Source: Bacteroidota bacterium (GTDB lineage Bacteria > Bacteroidota > Bacteroidia > B-17B0 > Aurantibacillaceae). From it: a stretch of 64,000 nt of DNA. The notes under the pieces were generated by a model, which did no database searches, was not told the DNA's origin, and was given only the letters and a program-made list of their open reading frames with translations. Below, in pieces: positions 17,042 to 26,516 of the stretch; within the stretch, counting starts at the first letter, position 1, and the number at the start of each line of letters is the position of its first letter. Made by a program: the position numbers and the translations under genes. The stretch is taken from contig JACPOC010000027.1 of assembly GCA_016185125.1 (NCBI GenBank), positions 104,985-168,984 on the forward strand, in the 5' to 3' direction.

Positions 17042-18038
17042 GTTTTGTAGAAAGAACAATGTTTGATTTGTTCAGTTGCTTTCCATCAATAATATCCAGC
17101 AGTAACAAGGAAGCGTTTTTGCCTATCTCTTCAATGGGTTGAGATACAGAAGTTACCTTTTTTTCAATAATATTAAATAATTCTATATCATCAAAACAAG
17201 CGATTTTTAAGTTGGCCCCAAATTTTTCAAATTCTTTTTGCCGGATAGTTTTTAAAATGGCGGTGGCAAGGTGATTATTAAGAGCGTAAATTCCATCAAG
17301 ATCAGGATGCTTACGCATAAGTTCTTTTAAAGCAGTTTCTGTATCGGCCATAATATTATCAAAACCAATCAGCTTTATCAGGCTTTTATCGGCTTTTATT
17401 TTATTTTTTATAAACGCTTGGTTATAACCATTAATGCGGTCTTCAATAGTACTTAAATAAGATGGTGTAATTGAAAAACAGGCAATTTTTTTGCAACCGT
17501 TTTTTATAAGATGCGTGGTTGCTTCAAGTGAACCGCCGTAATTATCAGTTACTACATAATTTGTTTTAAATAAAGGCAAAAGGCGATCAATAAAAACAAT
17601 TGGAGTTTTTGCAAAGCGCGGCTTATCATAAAAGGAAGAATCTTTAAAGGTTGTTGAAACAATTACCCCGTCAACACCCTGTTGATTCAGCATCATTTCA
17701 ACAAGCCGTTTTTCTTTTTCTTCATTTTCTTCGGTGCTGCACACCATTAAATTATAGCCCCGGTCAAATAAAACATGCTCAATATTTTTTGCAATGGTTG
17801 AATAAAAAGGATTTGAAATATCCGCTACAATTAAACCAATAAAATGACTTTTTCCCGTGCGCAATGCTTTTGCAAATTTATTGGGCGTGTAATCTAGTTG
17901 ACCAACAGCTTCCAGAACTGCTTCCTGCGTTTTTTTACTTATTCCGTATTGATTTCCCTTACCATTTAAAACCATGGAAATAAGAGTTTTTGAATAACCA
18001 AGTTGTTTGGAGAGGTCTTCGAGTTGTAATCTTTTCAT
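17028..18038 (-). CDS. LacI/GalR-family transcriptional regulator
   Basis: The protein has 336 residues. The N-terminal helix-turn-helix is LEDLSKQLGYSKTLISMVLN with the hinge YTPNKFAKALRTGKS (about 1-60). A periplasmic-binding-like sensor domain follows (FIGLIVADISNPFYSTIAKN, VDGVIVST, IEDRINGYNQAF, IACFDDIELFN, SQPIEEIGKNAS). It is expected to bind a sugar or nucleoside-like ligand; none can be named because no sugar catabolic genes are adjacent. It diverges from an aminotransferase gene across a 239-base gap that contains small palindromes, and could regulate itself or that gene. Confidence 0.93.
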   Translation of the reverse strand: MKRLQLEDLSKQLGYSKTLISMVLNGKGNQYGISKKTQEAVLEAVGQLDYTPNKFAKALRTGKSHFIGLIVADISNPFYSTIAKNIEHVLFDRGYNLMVCSTEENEEKEKRLVEMMLNQQGVDGVIVSTTFKDSSFYDKPRFAKTPIVFIDRLLPLFKTNYVVTDNYGGSLEATTHLIKNGCKKIACFSITPSYLSTIEDRINGYNQAFIKNKIKADKSLIKLIGFDNIMADTETALKELMRKHPDLDGIYALNNHLATAILKTIRQKEFEKFGANLKIACFDDIELFNIIEKKVTSVSQPIEEIGKNASLLLLDIIDGKQLNKSNIVLSTKLIER

Positions 18039-18131
18039 GGTGCGAAGGGGTTAAATTAATCTTAAAACTCTTATTAGTATTATAAATCTAATCTTAATAA
18101 TATGAAATGTGAAATATTTTAAATGGATTTA

Positions 18132-18157
18132 GATAGACTATCGGGTCTTGAATGACC
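18132..18157. promoter_or_regulatory. Candidate operator palindromes in the LacI/aminotransferase gap
   Basis: GATAG-A-CTATC at 18132-18142 is a perfect odd palindrome, followed at once by GGTC-N6-GACC (18144-18157). They lie in the divergent gap about 95 bases upstream of the LacI ATG. Size and place fit a LacI-family operator, but there is no comparative support. Confidence 0.3.
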
Positions 18158-18215
18158 AAATAGCATTTTTATAGCCTAAATAGCCTAAAAAGTGGTATTT
18201 AAATTAAATATATTA

Positions 18216-18246
18216 TTTGTTTAATGTTTTTAATGATTTAGGTTTG
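18216..18246 (+). promoter_or_regulatory. Canonical TTTG-N19-TAnnTTTG promoter of the aminotransferase gene
   Basis: TTTG at 18216-18219 and TAGGTTTG at 18239-18246 are separated by exactly 19 bases, the standard Bacteroidota arrangement. Transcription would start near 18253, about 25 bases before the ATG at 18278. Confidence 0.65.
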
Positions 18247-18277
18247 TAAAAAAATAAATTCAACGTTTTCTCAGATT

Positions 18278-19534
18278 ATGAAAGTTTCCAAACTCGCACA
18301 AAATATTATTGGTTCCGAAATTATTAAACTCGCCGCTGAAGTAAATGAAAAAGTAAAGCAAGGTGAAAAAATATATAACCTTACCATTGGAGATTTTAAT
18401 CCTAAAGAATTTCCTATTCCCGATGAATTAAAACAATTAATCGTGGATGCTTATTTTGCCAATCAAACAAATTATCCTGCCGCGGATGGTATGCTGGAAT
18501 TACGCCAAGCAGTAAGCAATTTACTGAAGCAACGAGGCGGATTGGATTATAAAAGCGATGAGATCTTAATAGCGGGCGGAGCAAGGCCGGTAATTTATTC
18601 TATTTTCAGAGCGCTGGTAGATGAAGGCGATACGGTAATTTTTGCGGTTCCATCGTGGAACAATAATCATTACAGCTATCTTACCTCGGCTAAACAAGTT
18701 GTAATTGAAGCAAAAGCCGATAATAATTTTATGCCCAGTGCAGCCGATATAAAGCCTCATATTTCACAGGCTTCATTGGTGGCTTTATGCTCGCCGCAAA
18801 ACCCAACAGGCACTGTTTTTACAAAAGAGGGACTTGAAGAAATTTGTGATTTGATTCTGGAAGAAAATAAAAAACGCAACCAAGATCAGAAGCCGGTTTA
18901 TTTGATGTATGATCAAATTTATTGGGCGCTTACATTGGGCGATGTTAAACATTTTGACCCTGTAAGCCTTCGTCCGGAAATGAAAAACTACACGGTGTTT
19001 GTAGATGGCATTTCTAAATCTCTTTCCGCTACCGGAGTAAGGGTAGGGTGGAGTATGGGGCCCAAGTTTATTATCGATAAGATGAAGGCTATTTTAACGC
19101 ACATAGGCGCCTGGGCACCCAAAGCCGAGCAAATGGCCACAGCCGCTTACTTAACACAGTTAGATAAATACGATGCTTTTTTAATCACTCAAAAACAAAA
19201 AATAAGCGAACGCCTTACCGGTTTTCACAAAGGCTTTCAACAATTAAAATCGGAAGGTTTTAATGTGGATTCCATTACGCCGCAAGCCGCTATTTATTTA
19301 ACTGCAAGGTTTTCCCTGCACGGTAAAAAAACAGCTAACGGTTCGGTGTTAACTACCACAAAAGATGTCACTAAATATTTATTGGATGAAGCTAAATTGG
19401 CCATTGTGCCTTTTTATGCGTTTGGGGCTTCTGAAAATTCTGACTGGTATCGCTTATCAGTAGGAACTTGCAGTGTTAAGGATGTTGATGGAATCATCAG
19501 TAATCTCAGGGCTGCGTTGCAGAAGCTTTCCTAA
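18278..19534 (+). CDS. PLP-dependent class I/II aminotransferase
   Basis: A fold-type I aminotransferase of 418 residues. Visible are GDFNPKEFPIP near the N-terminus, NYPAADGMLELRQA (substrate arm), CSPQNPTGTVF with the PLP-contacting Asn, LMYDQIYW, the PLP lysine in DGISKSLSATGVRVGW near residue 250, and a C-terminal RLSVGTCS with the carboxylate-binding Arg. The closest general group is aspartate/aromatic aminotransferases; the substrate cannot be fixed. It is monocistronic, with its own promoter and a strong terminator. Confidence 0.9.
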   Translation: MKVSKLAQNIIGSEIIKLAAEVNEKVKQGEKIYNLTIGDFNPKEFPIPDELKQLIVDAYFANQTNYPAADGMLELRQAVSNLLKQRGGLDYKSDEILIAGGARPVIYSIFRALVDEGDTVIFAVPSWNNNHYSYLTSAKQVVIEAKADNNFMPSAADIKPHISQASLVALCSPQNPTGTVFTKEGLEEICDLILEENKKRNQDQKPVYLMYDQIYWALTLGDVKHFDPVSLRPEMKNYTVFVDGISKSLSATGVRVGWSMGPKFIIDKMKAILTHIGAWAPKAEQMATAAYLTQLDKYDAFLITQKQKISERLTGFHKGFQQLKSEGFNVDSITPQAAIYLTARFSLHGKKTANGSVLTTTKDVTKYLLDEAKLAIVPFYAFGASENSDWYRLSVGTCSVKDVDGIISNLRAALQKLS

Positions 19535-19564
19535 TTTATCTGAATCATTTTATAACAACAAAAA

Positions 19565-19596
19565 ATCCGTCTTAAATTTTAAGGCGGATTTTTTTT
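19565..19596. terminator. Strong terminator after the aminotransferase gene
   Basis: AATCCGTCTTAA (from 19564/5) pairs with TTAAGGCGGATT ending at 19590, with one G-T pair, then eight T on the plus strand. The mirror A tract allows it to serve the convergent decayed T9SS gene too. Confidence 0.85.
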
Positions 19597-19614
19597 GTCA
19601 TTTCAAAAAGTAAA

Positions 19615-20134
19615 TTACTCGATGATCAGTTTTTTGGTTGAAGTAGACGTGCTCGTTTTAATTTGAATTGCCTATAGGGTTATAAATTCCTCCGGTAGGG
19701 TATCGTCCAACATTAGCATTATCACTGTAAATACAAGTGCTGTCCCATGTGCCGCCCCAATTGGTGGAGATCATGGCAACTATGGCGCCGGAGTTACTGA
19801 ACGGAGCCGCCGCATAGGTAGGACTTTTACGGTGTATAAATGAAACCGCGTTTAAATCGGGATTGTATTGCAAAGGTTTTTGTCCGTCAATTAACACGCC
19901 GTAGATATTGGTAGAACTGGTAAAGTTATTCCAATTTGCAGAAGAGCTCGCTGCGGCTAAAGGTAAAGGTTGTAGGGGTGAAGATGCCGGCTTGGGATTT
20001 GGGCTCTCTATTTTTAAATAGGAAGGCCTTTGCGTGGTAAAATTATTTCTTTTGCGTGTGGACGTAACATTGTTTTGTCCTACTGAAATTACACAGCTTA
20101 AAATAGCTGCCAGGGTAATAAATTGATATTTCAT
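19615..20134 (-). pseudogene. Decayed T9SS protein: N-terminus joined out of frame to the sorting-domain tail
   Basis: The open part is 158 codons (20134 down to 19658): a signal peptide, a Pro/Ser-rich spacer, then a region clearly paralogous to the start of the next gene: YGVLIDGQKPLQYNPDLNAV and DSTCIYSDNAN, GRYPTGGIYNPIGN against YGMLVSGSKPLQYNAALNAV and RYPQGGIYNPIGN there. The frame stops right after this match. In the +1 frame the next bases read TSTSTSTKKLIIE followed by TAA at 19615-19617, which is the last piece of a type A T9SS domain (paralogue: ATKKLIVE). About 580 codons of the middle are therefore missing. It is best read as an internal deletion with a frameshift. The short product might still be exported. 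Confidence 0.75.
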
Positions 20135-20150
20135 AGTTATAAATATAAAA

Positions 20151-20178
20151 AAAACCGCTCTTTTTTGGGAGCGGTTTT
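20151..20178 (-). terminator. Terminator behind the 744-residue T9SS gene
   Basis: AAAACCGCTC (20151-20160) and GAGCGGTTTT (20169-20178) form a perfect 10-base stem with an 8-base loop. The T side on the minus strand follows the stem, 25 bases after the stop at 20203. Confidence 0.8.
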
Positions 20179-20202
20179 TAATAATAAGTAAAAAAAAATT
20201 AT

Positions 20203-22437
20203 TTATTCAACAATTAGCTTTTTAGTAGCGCTAACACCACCAACTTTTACATTAACCATGTAAATGCCGGTTGTAAGGTTATTTAAACCAATGGTAATGT
20301 TGTTTTCACCAATCTGACCATTTGCTTTTTGAGAAGCAACTAACTGACCTACAACATTATACACTTGAATAGAAACAACTGAATTGTCTTTTAAGTCGAT
20401 AGATAAATTAGCATTAGCCGAAGTAGGGTTAGGATAAAGAACAGCGTTGTTTACAACCGCTAATTCGTTCTCGTTAATACCAACCACTGTTAATTTAAAA
20501 TCTAATTGAGCAGCGCAAAACCAGTGTGCAATGTTAGTACCTGTGGCCGGAGCCGCTTCGTATGGCGCAGTAAGATTATCAATATGCGATACTGTAAACG
20601 GTATAGTAAGGGTACTGCTTTTTGAGGCATCTGAACCTACAGACATGGAACCAGAAACCGGAGCCATGTAATGTAATACAGATTTACCTGAAATAGCAGG
20701 ATTAGGCTGGCCTGAACCTGATGCTGTTAAATTACTCGCGTTAATTTTAGTTGGGCTAAGCTTGTAAGTTCCCATTCCGCCGGTACCGGTAATGTCCATT
20801 AAACGAACTTTAAGTTCTGGAGCAGCATTGTAGCTATGGTTACCCGGTTGAGCAAAGTTAGGGTTTGATTCAGCCCATGAGATTGCTACATACTTTCCAT
20901 CAGCCGTGCGGCTTGCCTGAATACGGGCATCACATCCCAGTTTAGCAGCAGCCGACCAAGGATTTTGATTATATCCTGGATTTCCGGAAGTAGTAGAAGC
21001 ATCTTCACTGGTTAAAGTATCAATAGTCTGATAGGTCCAAGTGGCACCATCTGTCATAAAATCATAAATGTATGCCCTTTTACCCGGAGTTTCATGCGGC
21101 CATGAATAAGAGTCGATAGTCCCGGTGCTGGTAGATAAAGTATAACTATAAGATGCATAAACCGAATCAGGATGAGCACTACCAGTACTTACAATAGTAG
21201 AGATAAAGTGAAATTTATCATTTGCATCTACTACCCCGGTAATACCTTCAGTTGCGTTAAATTGTGGAATTTTTACAGTAGTGTTGGTTTGAACCCCATC
21301 AAGGCGCTTTAATACAGTTGAAAAAGTGGAAGCGGCAAAATCAATTGCCGGAACCAATGCCCAAGATGCCCCGCTGGTAGTAGTTTTCCAAATTAAAGGC
21401 TGGTAACCTGAGTTAGCACTGGATGAAGGAGTTGCGCGAACAGCAATAACCGCCGCGTAACCAACCGTTCCGGCTTCGTTCCAGGCCATTACCGGCTGAG
21501 CTTGTGCCATTAAATAATCATCAGTAGGATCGGCAGGCGTTAGTAAAGTTCCGCTGGTATGCACTAAGCCGGCAAACAATAAAGAATCGCCTGTCCAGGT
21601 AAAAGTTCCGCTGTTAAATGTGCCTTTTACCAAATTAATACCTCTTAAACCATAAGCATTATTTGTGGTGCCATTTATATCCGCCGTAATATAACCTGCG
21701 GTTCTAATAATACCATTACTTGAGCTGGTAAAGCCGTAACGGGTAAAATCCACTTTACCAACAGAGGGTATATTAAAAGGAGCAGTGTTGTTTTGAAACT
21801 GCATAGCGTTTGGTACGCTGCTGGCCGTGTTGTTGTTATTAGAGCCACCTAATGGCTTGGATGCAAACCAAGAGCCTAACCAACCCGAACCGCCTGTAGC
21901 AGGGCCTGTAGCAACCCCATACGCAGCGTTAATATTCGTATTCCCAATTGGGTTATAAATACCACCTTGAGGGTAACGCGCGAGGTTAGTTCCGTCAGAC
22001 CATAAACAAGTACTATCCCATGGTGCTGAAAACCAATTAGTAGAATAATCCATCATAATACCGCCAGAATTATTTGCCGGTTGAGGGGCGTAAGTACCGC
22101 TAACCCTGTGCACAAAAGAAACAGCGTTTAAAGCAGCATTGTACTGTAAAGGCTTAGATCCGCTAACAAGCATGCCGTAAGCGTTTCTGGACCCACCGAT
22201 AATGCTCCATCCACCTTTTGAAATAGCGGCAGATGCGGTTTTAGCTTGCGAAGGCGCGGTGCTGGGGTTAAGGTTTGTTGCGGGAGCTTCTTTAAGGTTG
22301 TTCTCCATAAGATGTTTTTGGTGCAATCTTGCAGGTAAATTAACCGTCCCAATTGGCTTATTTACTTTTGCAGCATCCTGAGGGAAGGCTGTTATTGCTG
22401 CCAATAATGCCGAACCTAATAGTAGTTGTTTTTTCAT
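20203..22437 (-). CDS. Large secreted protein with T9SS type A sorting domain
   Basis: The protein has 744 residues. The signal peptide is MKKQLLLGSALLAAITAFPQ. A Pro/Ala-rich spacer to about 75 is followed by a long beta-rich region without catalytic motifs that I recognise; blocks such as YGMLVSGSKPLQYNAALNAV, ARYPQGGIYNPIGN and KYVAISWAESNPNF hint at a propeller-like fold. The C-terminal 80 residues are a type A T9SS domain (LYPNPTSANANLSIDL, VQVYNVVGQLVASQK, TGIYMVNVKVGG, final KKLIVE). It is probably a cell-surface or released protein. The next gene downstream is its truncated paralogue, so a local duplication took place. Confidence 0.88.
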   Translation of the reverse strand: MKKQLLLGSALLAAITAFPQDAAKVNKPIGTVNLPARLHQKHLMENNLKEAPATNLNPSTAPSQAKTASAAISKGGWSIIGGSRNAYGMLVSGSKPLQYNAALNAVSFVHRVSGTYAPQPANNSGGIMMDYSTNWFSAPWDSTCLWSDGTNLARYPQGGIYNPIGNTNINAAYGVATGPATGGSGWLGSWFASKPLGGSNNNNTASSVPNAMQFQNNTAPFNIPSVGKVDFTRYGFTSSSNGIIRTAGYITADINGTTNNAYGLRGINLVKGTFNSGTFTWTGDSLLFAGLVHTSGTLLTPADPTDDYLMAQAQPVMAWNEAGTVGYAAVIAVRATPSSSANSGYQPLIWKTTTSGASWALVPAIDFAASTFSTVLKRLDGVQTNTTVKIPQFNATEGITGVVDANDKFHFISTIVSTGSAHPDSVYASYSYTLSTSTGTIDSYSWPHETPGKRAYIYDFMTDGATWTYQTIDTLTSEDASTTSGNPGYNQNPWSAAAKLGCDARIQASRTADGKYVAISWAESNPNFAQPGNHSYNAAPELKVRLMDITGTGGMGTYKLSPTKINASNLTASGSGQPNPAISGKSVLHYMAPVSGSMSVGSDASKSSTLTIPFTVSHIDNLTAPYEAAPATGTNIAHWFCAAQLDFKLTVVGINENELAVVNNAVLYPNPTSANANLSIDLKDNSVVSIQVYNVVGQLVASQKANGQIGENNITIGLNNLTTGIYMVNVKVGGVSATKKLIVE

Positions 22438-22590
22438 GTTATTTGGTTTATTGTTATTTAAGTTTAATAGAAGGCTAAAATATAAAAAAGATTAATGCAA
22501 AGCAATAATTTAACAAATAAGATATAAAATGCTAACATTCAGGTTGATTATAAGCAACATAAATTTATTTAAATAAAGCCAAAATTTTTT

Positions 22591-22627
22591 GCAAAAAAAA
22601 AGCCGCCCCTTGCGAGACAGCTTTTTA
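22591..22627 (-). terminator. Weak terminator-like hairpin behind the HU gene
   Basis: On the minus strand AAAAAGC and GCTTTTT flank a 16-base GC-rich loop, followed by a run of T and TTGC. The stem is short; it is placed 17 bases after the HU stop. Confidence 0.4.
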
Positions 22628-22643
22628 TTAATTGTGGTTACAA

Positions 22644-22925
22644 TTATTTTCCTTTGTTAACCGAACCGGCTAAATCGGCACCGGCCTTAAATTTTACCAC
22701 TTTTTTAGCGGCAATTTTAATTTCTTTTCCTGTTTGAGGATTACGGCCTGTACGTGCGGCACGTTTAGCTACCGAAAAAGAACCGAAACCTACTAAACCA
22801 ATACGATCGCCTTTTTTTAAAGCTTTGTGGATTGATTCGATGGTAGCGTCTAATGCACGGCCGGCATCGGCTTTGGTTAATTTAGCGCCTGAAGCAATTG
22901 CTTCGATTAATTCTGATTTGTTCAT
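22644..22925 (-). CDS. HU-family DNA-binding protein
   Basis: The histone-like protein has 93 residues. It begins [20 protein letters not shown], the standard HU start; a longer frame from 23015 runs through AT-rich leader sequence and is rejected. The DNA-binding arm [20 protein letters not shown], with the conserved RxGRNPQTG, and the C-terminal [17 protein letters not shown] are intact. It bends DNA and compacts the nucleoid as a dimer. A 265-base gap lies upstream, in keeping with strong independent transcription. Confidence 0.95.
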   Translation of the reverse strand: MNKSELIEAIASGAKLTKADAGRALDATIESIHKALKKGDRIGLVGFGSFSVAKRAARTGRNPQTGKEIKIAAKKVVKFKAGADLAGSVNKGK

Positions 22926-23190
22926 TTTGTTTTTTTTAAGGGTTAAACGATTAAATAATTTATTACAAAACAAATATATATGTAAAACCTTATTAGTAAA
23001 GCGTTGTGGCTTCAAAAGGCCTTATTTTGTTGATAAATAGGGCTATTGTTAATAAATTAGCGCTATATTATGCTCTGTGAGAGGTTCTTAGGGCTTGTTA
23101 AGGCTGTATTATACTGGCAGCAAAGCTTTGAGAAAAAACCGGAATTCATTTATAGGGATTCTATCAAGGGCCTCTTTTAAAATTATATGA

Positions 23191-24144
23191 TTATTTTAAA
23201 TAATCGTTTTCTTGTATTGTAAATCCTCTTAGAAATTCCTGCACAGTCATTCTTTTTTTTCCTTCCAACTGTAATTCGGTTAAGTGTATAAAACCGTTTG
23301 CGCATTTTACTTTTAAAAAAGTTTTGTTGTCGGTAATCAGCCAACCGTTAGTGTGCAAACTTTCGCCCAATTCTTTTGTGGCAGAAATGACCTTCAGCAT
23401 CAAGGATTTTTGGTTTTGAATTATTTCCGTGAATGCGCCGGGATAAGGCGAAAGCCCCCGAATTAAATTATAGATGTTATTGGATGTGTTGTTCCAATTG
23501 ATTTTGCAGGTGTCTTTAAATATTTTAGGGGCGTGAGTTGCTGTTTCATCATTTTGTTTTATAAACTGTATTGGTTTTCCTTGGGTATTCTTGCGTTCAA
23601 TTTCTTTAACTGTTTTTAGTATAAGCGATGCGCCTTTTATCATTAATAAATCGTGCAGTTGGCCGGCGGTGGTGGTTTCGGTTATCGGAACGCTTTCACT
23701 AAATACAATATTGCCGGTATCTATTTGATGTTGGAGTTTAAAGGTAGTAACGCCGCTCTCTTTTTCACCGTTTATAATAGCCCAATTAATGGGTGCCGCG
23801 CCTCTGTACTTTGGAAGTAAGGAGCCGTGCAGATTATAGGTTCCCATTGGAGGCATGTTCCATACTTCTTCGGGCAGCATTCTAAAAGCCACCACAATTT
23901 GTAAATCGGCATTTAGTTTTTTAAGTTCCCAAATAAAATGCGGGTCTTTTAATTTTTCGGGTTGCAAAACAGTAAGGCCTTTTTCTATTGCATATTTTTT
24001 TACCGCCGATTGTTGTAATTGCCTGCCACGCCCCGCGGCTTTATCGGCCACCGTAACAACACCTACTATGTTGTAATTATTTTTAATTAAAATATCAAGG
24101 CAGGGAACTGCAAATTCCGGTGTTCCCATAAAAACAATTTTCAT
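23191..24144 (-). CDS. fmt: Methionyl-tRNA formyltransferase
   Basis: Formylates Met-tRNAfMet for translation initiation. The protein has 317 residues. Motifs: IVFMGTPEFAVPCLDIL at the N-terminus, the catalytic NLHGSLLPKYRGAAPINWAI near 104-123 (Asn and His of the formyl-transfer site, SLLPxYRG folate loop), GVTTFKLQHQIDTGNI with the catalytic Asp, and a C-terminal OB-like domain from about 205 (IRGLSPYPGAFT). No def gene is adjacent. The assignment is clear. Confidence 0.95.
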   Translation of the reverse strand: MKIVFMGTPEFAVPCLDILIKNNYNIVGVVTVADKAAGRGRQLQQSAVKKYAIEKGLTVLQPEKLKDPHFIWELKKLNADLQIVVAFRMLPEEVWNMPPMGTYNLHGSLLPKYRGAAPINWAIINGEKESGVTTFKLQHQIDTGNIVFSESVPITETTTAGQLHDLLMIKGASLILKTVKEIERKNTQGKPIQFIKQNDETATHAPKIFKDTCKINWNNTSNNIYNLIRGLSPYPGAFTEIIQNQKSLMLKVISATKELGESLHTNGWLITDNKTFLKVKCANGFIHLTELQLEGKKRMTVQEFLRGFTIQENDYLK

Positions 24145-24200
24145 GTGGTGTAAAATTTAAGTAAAAGTAAAACATTAAAATCTTAATGTATATAAATAAA

Positions 24201-24228
24201 AAAAGCCGTCTTTTTATAGACGGCTTTT
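24201..24228 (-). terminator. Terminator behind the YCF48/PKD T9SS gene
   Basis: AAAAGCCGTCT (24201-24211) and AGACGGCTTTT (24218-24228) form an 11-base perfect stem with a 6-base loop, followed on the minus strand by a T-rich tract. It lies 19 bases after the stop at 24247. Confidence 0.85.
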
Positions 24229-24246
24229 AAATAAAGAAGTTCTAAA

Positions 24247-26424
24247 TTATTCAACTATAATTTTCTTTGTGGTTTTTTGACCTTTAGAATCGATAGTAAG
24301 GAAGTAAACTCCCGGAGCTATGCCGCTAAGGTTAATATTCATTTTATCTTTAGAAGATTTATCGGTTAAAATAACTTTGCCAATTAGGTTAGTTAAAACA
24401 ACTGAATAATTATCTGAAGAAGAAACTTCGATGTTTAACATTTCCTTTGCAGGGTTAGGGAAAACATGAACGTTATTAGCGAAAATTGAATTCTCATTTA
24501 TACCCACACAAGTTGAAACAACAATGGTTTTAGTTGCAATACTTGTACCCGAACCGTTAGTAGCTTTTAAAGTAATTGTATAAGTTCCGGCATTAACAAA
24601 AGTAATAGTAGGACTAATAGCTGCAGCATTTGGACTGATAGACCCTACAGAAGGCGAAGCGCTCCAGGAATAGGAAGTAGCTCCTCCAAAAGAAGTGTTT
24701 GTCATTGTAATTGCCGAATTAGTACAGGTAAGTGTTCCTAGTAAAAAGTTAGCGGTAGGTGAACAATTTGCAATGTTAACTGTTTGAGTTAAAGAAGATG
24801 TGCCATTAGCATTTGTGGCCACTAAAGTTACAGAATAAATGCCGGGCGCAGAAAACGTAATAGAAGCATTTGTAGATGTAGAATTAGGGCTGATGGTAAC
24901 GTTAGCCGCAGGACTGGTAGACCATGAATAAGTTGGCGTAGGATTCCCTGTTGTTGTATTGGTAAAGTTTATAGCCACGTTGTTACATAAAGTTCCTGTA
25001 GGAGACGAGAATGAAACGGATGGTGATGTACATGTTAATACATTAATGATCTGACTAGATGAATTGCTGCTGATAGAATTAGTTACAGCAAGAGTTATAG
25101 TATATGTTCCATTAGCTGTAAATGTAATAACAGGAGCACTTGAAGTGGAGGTAGCAAAAGCTACGTTATTTGGGCTAGATGAAAAAGAATAGGTTAAAGG
25201 GCCTGTACCTGTTGAAGAATTAACAGGAGTTACAGTTGCTGAAGATCCGTTTAAACATAAGTTTGCGGGAAGACTGAAATTAGATGTTGGCGGAGTTGGT
25301 GAAGTTAAAGTTACGTCGCTGTATTTCCACATGCCACCAATAGAAGCTGTAGTTGTGCTGAATGAACCTGCCCAGCCGCTGTTTCCGTCTGCAAAATCAA
25401 TGTTTAAATACTGAATACCAACACTTCCCCAATCTGTCCAGTTTACGCCATTATCAGTAGAGTAAGAAAGGATTTGATTACCTGTTCCTGCACCGGCCGA
25501 AACAAAGTAATTGGTATTTGGCACTACGTTAAGATCATTTTTTCCTACATTAGGGCTAACTACTGTAATTTGAGCCCATGTTTGCCCGCCGTTAGTGGTG
25601 TTATACATTTCAAATGTAGTTCCATTATACACATAAGCAACTCCGTTATTAGGGTCTGTAAAGGCTATATTATTAACGCTTGCTCCTGCAGGCCCTGCGG
25701 CACTAACATTCCAGGTTAAACCCGCGTCGTTAGAATAGTAAATTCTTCCTTCGTTGGTTCCAAACCAAATGTTTGAGGAACCTTGTTTACAATATACATT
25801 CACCAAACCAAATTCGCCGGCAAGAGGGTTAGGAATAGACGCTCCCGGAATTTTTGTCCAAGAGTTGCCTCCGTCAATGGTGCGCCAGATTTCAAATTCA
25901 TTTCCTGTTCCGTTAGGGTCGCCCATGGTTATACCTACGGATGGAGTAACAAAAGCTACAATATTGGTAAACGCGGCAGTATTCGTGTACATGCCCGGCG
26001 CGTTCATATTTAACCAGTTAACACCACCGTTGGTGGTTCTAAAAACGGCACCTTGTGTTTGTGTGGACTTTTTGTAAGCACTTACCCAAGCGGTATTCGC
26101 GTCAATAGCATCTAAATTGGCAAGCACCCATGTATTTGTATCACCCACGCTTGGATTAGAAGTGCTTGTAAAAACAACACCTCCATTAAAAGTAGTGCCG
26201 CCATTAATAGTTCTTGTAAAATAGTTATAATTTCTGCTCGGGGTAGCACCATCATAACCAATACCCCAAACTACGTTAGGACTAACCGCATCTAAAAAAC
26301 GCGTTCCTGCTGTTGGAATAGGAAAATTGGAATTTTGTGAAATAGTCCAACTTGGGCTTGGCGTTTGTGCCATAACCGCACCAACGGCAAAAGTCCCAAA
26401 AATTGTAAGTAATGATTTTTTCAT
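24247..26424 (-). CDS. Secreted YCF48-like propeller / PKD-repeat protein with T9SS type A domain
   Basis: The protein has 725 residues. The signal peptide is MKKSLLTIFGTFAVGAVMAQ. Residues 30-375 contain repeated BNR/YCF48-type blades (FRTTNGGVNWLNMN, EIWRTIDGGNSWTKI, YYSNDAGLTWNV, MYNTTNGGQTWAQI). Three PKD/Ig-like repeats follow (about 380-645), each with a core like YSWSTSPAANVTISP and a closing GIYSVTLVATNANG or GTYTITLKATNGSG. The C-terminus is a type A T9SS domain (VHVFPNPAKEMLNIEV, GVYFLTIDSKGQ, KKIIVE). It is likely a surface adhesin or binding protein; no enzyme motif is seen. Confidence 0.88.
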   Translation of the reverse strand: MKKSLLTIFGTFAVGAVMAQTPSPSWTISQNSNFPIPTAGTRFLDAVSPNVVWGIGYDGATPSRNYNYFTRTINGGTTFNGGVVFTSTSNPSVGDTNTWVLANLDAIDANTAWVSAYKKSTQTQGAVFRTTNGGVNWLNMNAPGMYTNTAAFTNIVAFVTPSVGITMGDPNGTGNEFEIWRTIDGGNSWTKIPGASIPNPLAGEFGLVNVYCKQGSSNIWFGTNEGRIYYSNDAGLTWNVSAAGPAGASVNNIAFTDPNNGVAYVYNGTTFEMYNTTNGGQTWAQITVVSPNVGKNDLNVVPNTNYFVSAGAGTGNQILSYSTDNGVNWTDWGSVGIQYLNIDFADGNSGWAGSFSTTTASIGGMWKYSDVTLTSPTPPTSNFSLPANLCLNGSSATVTPVNSSTGTGPLTYSFSSSPNNVAFATSTSSAPVITFTANGTYTITLAVTNSISSNSSSQIINVLTCTSPSVSFSSPTGTLCNNVAINFTNTTTGNPTPTYSWSTSPAANVTISPNSTSTNASITFSAPGIYSVTLVATNANGTSSLTQTVNIANCSPTANFLLGTLTCTNSAITMTNTSFGGATSYSWSASPSVGSISPNAAAISPTITFVNAGTYTITLKATNGSGTSIATKTIVVSTCVGINENSIFANNVHVFPNPAKEMLNIEVSSSDNYSVVLTNLIGKVILTDKSSKDKMNINLSGIAPGVYFLTIDSKGQKTTKKIIVE

Positions 26425-26500
26425 GTTTTTTCTTTAATTGTTTTGAATGATAAAAATACAACAATTTTATCATCTTTAATAATAAATGCCTTAAAAAACC

Positions 26501-26508
26501 TATTTTTG
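26501..26508 (+). promoter_or_regulatory. TAnnTTTG -7 promoter box (TATTTTTG)
   Basis: A perfect -7 box ends 8 bases before the ATG at 26517, so the transcript would be leaderless or nearly so. No convincing -33 half is visible. Confidence 0.45.
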
Positions 26509-26516
26509 CCAAAATT

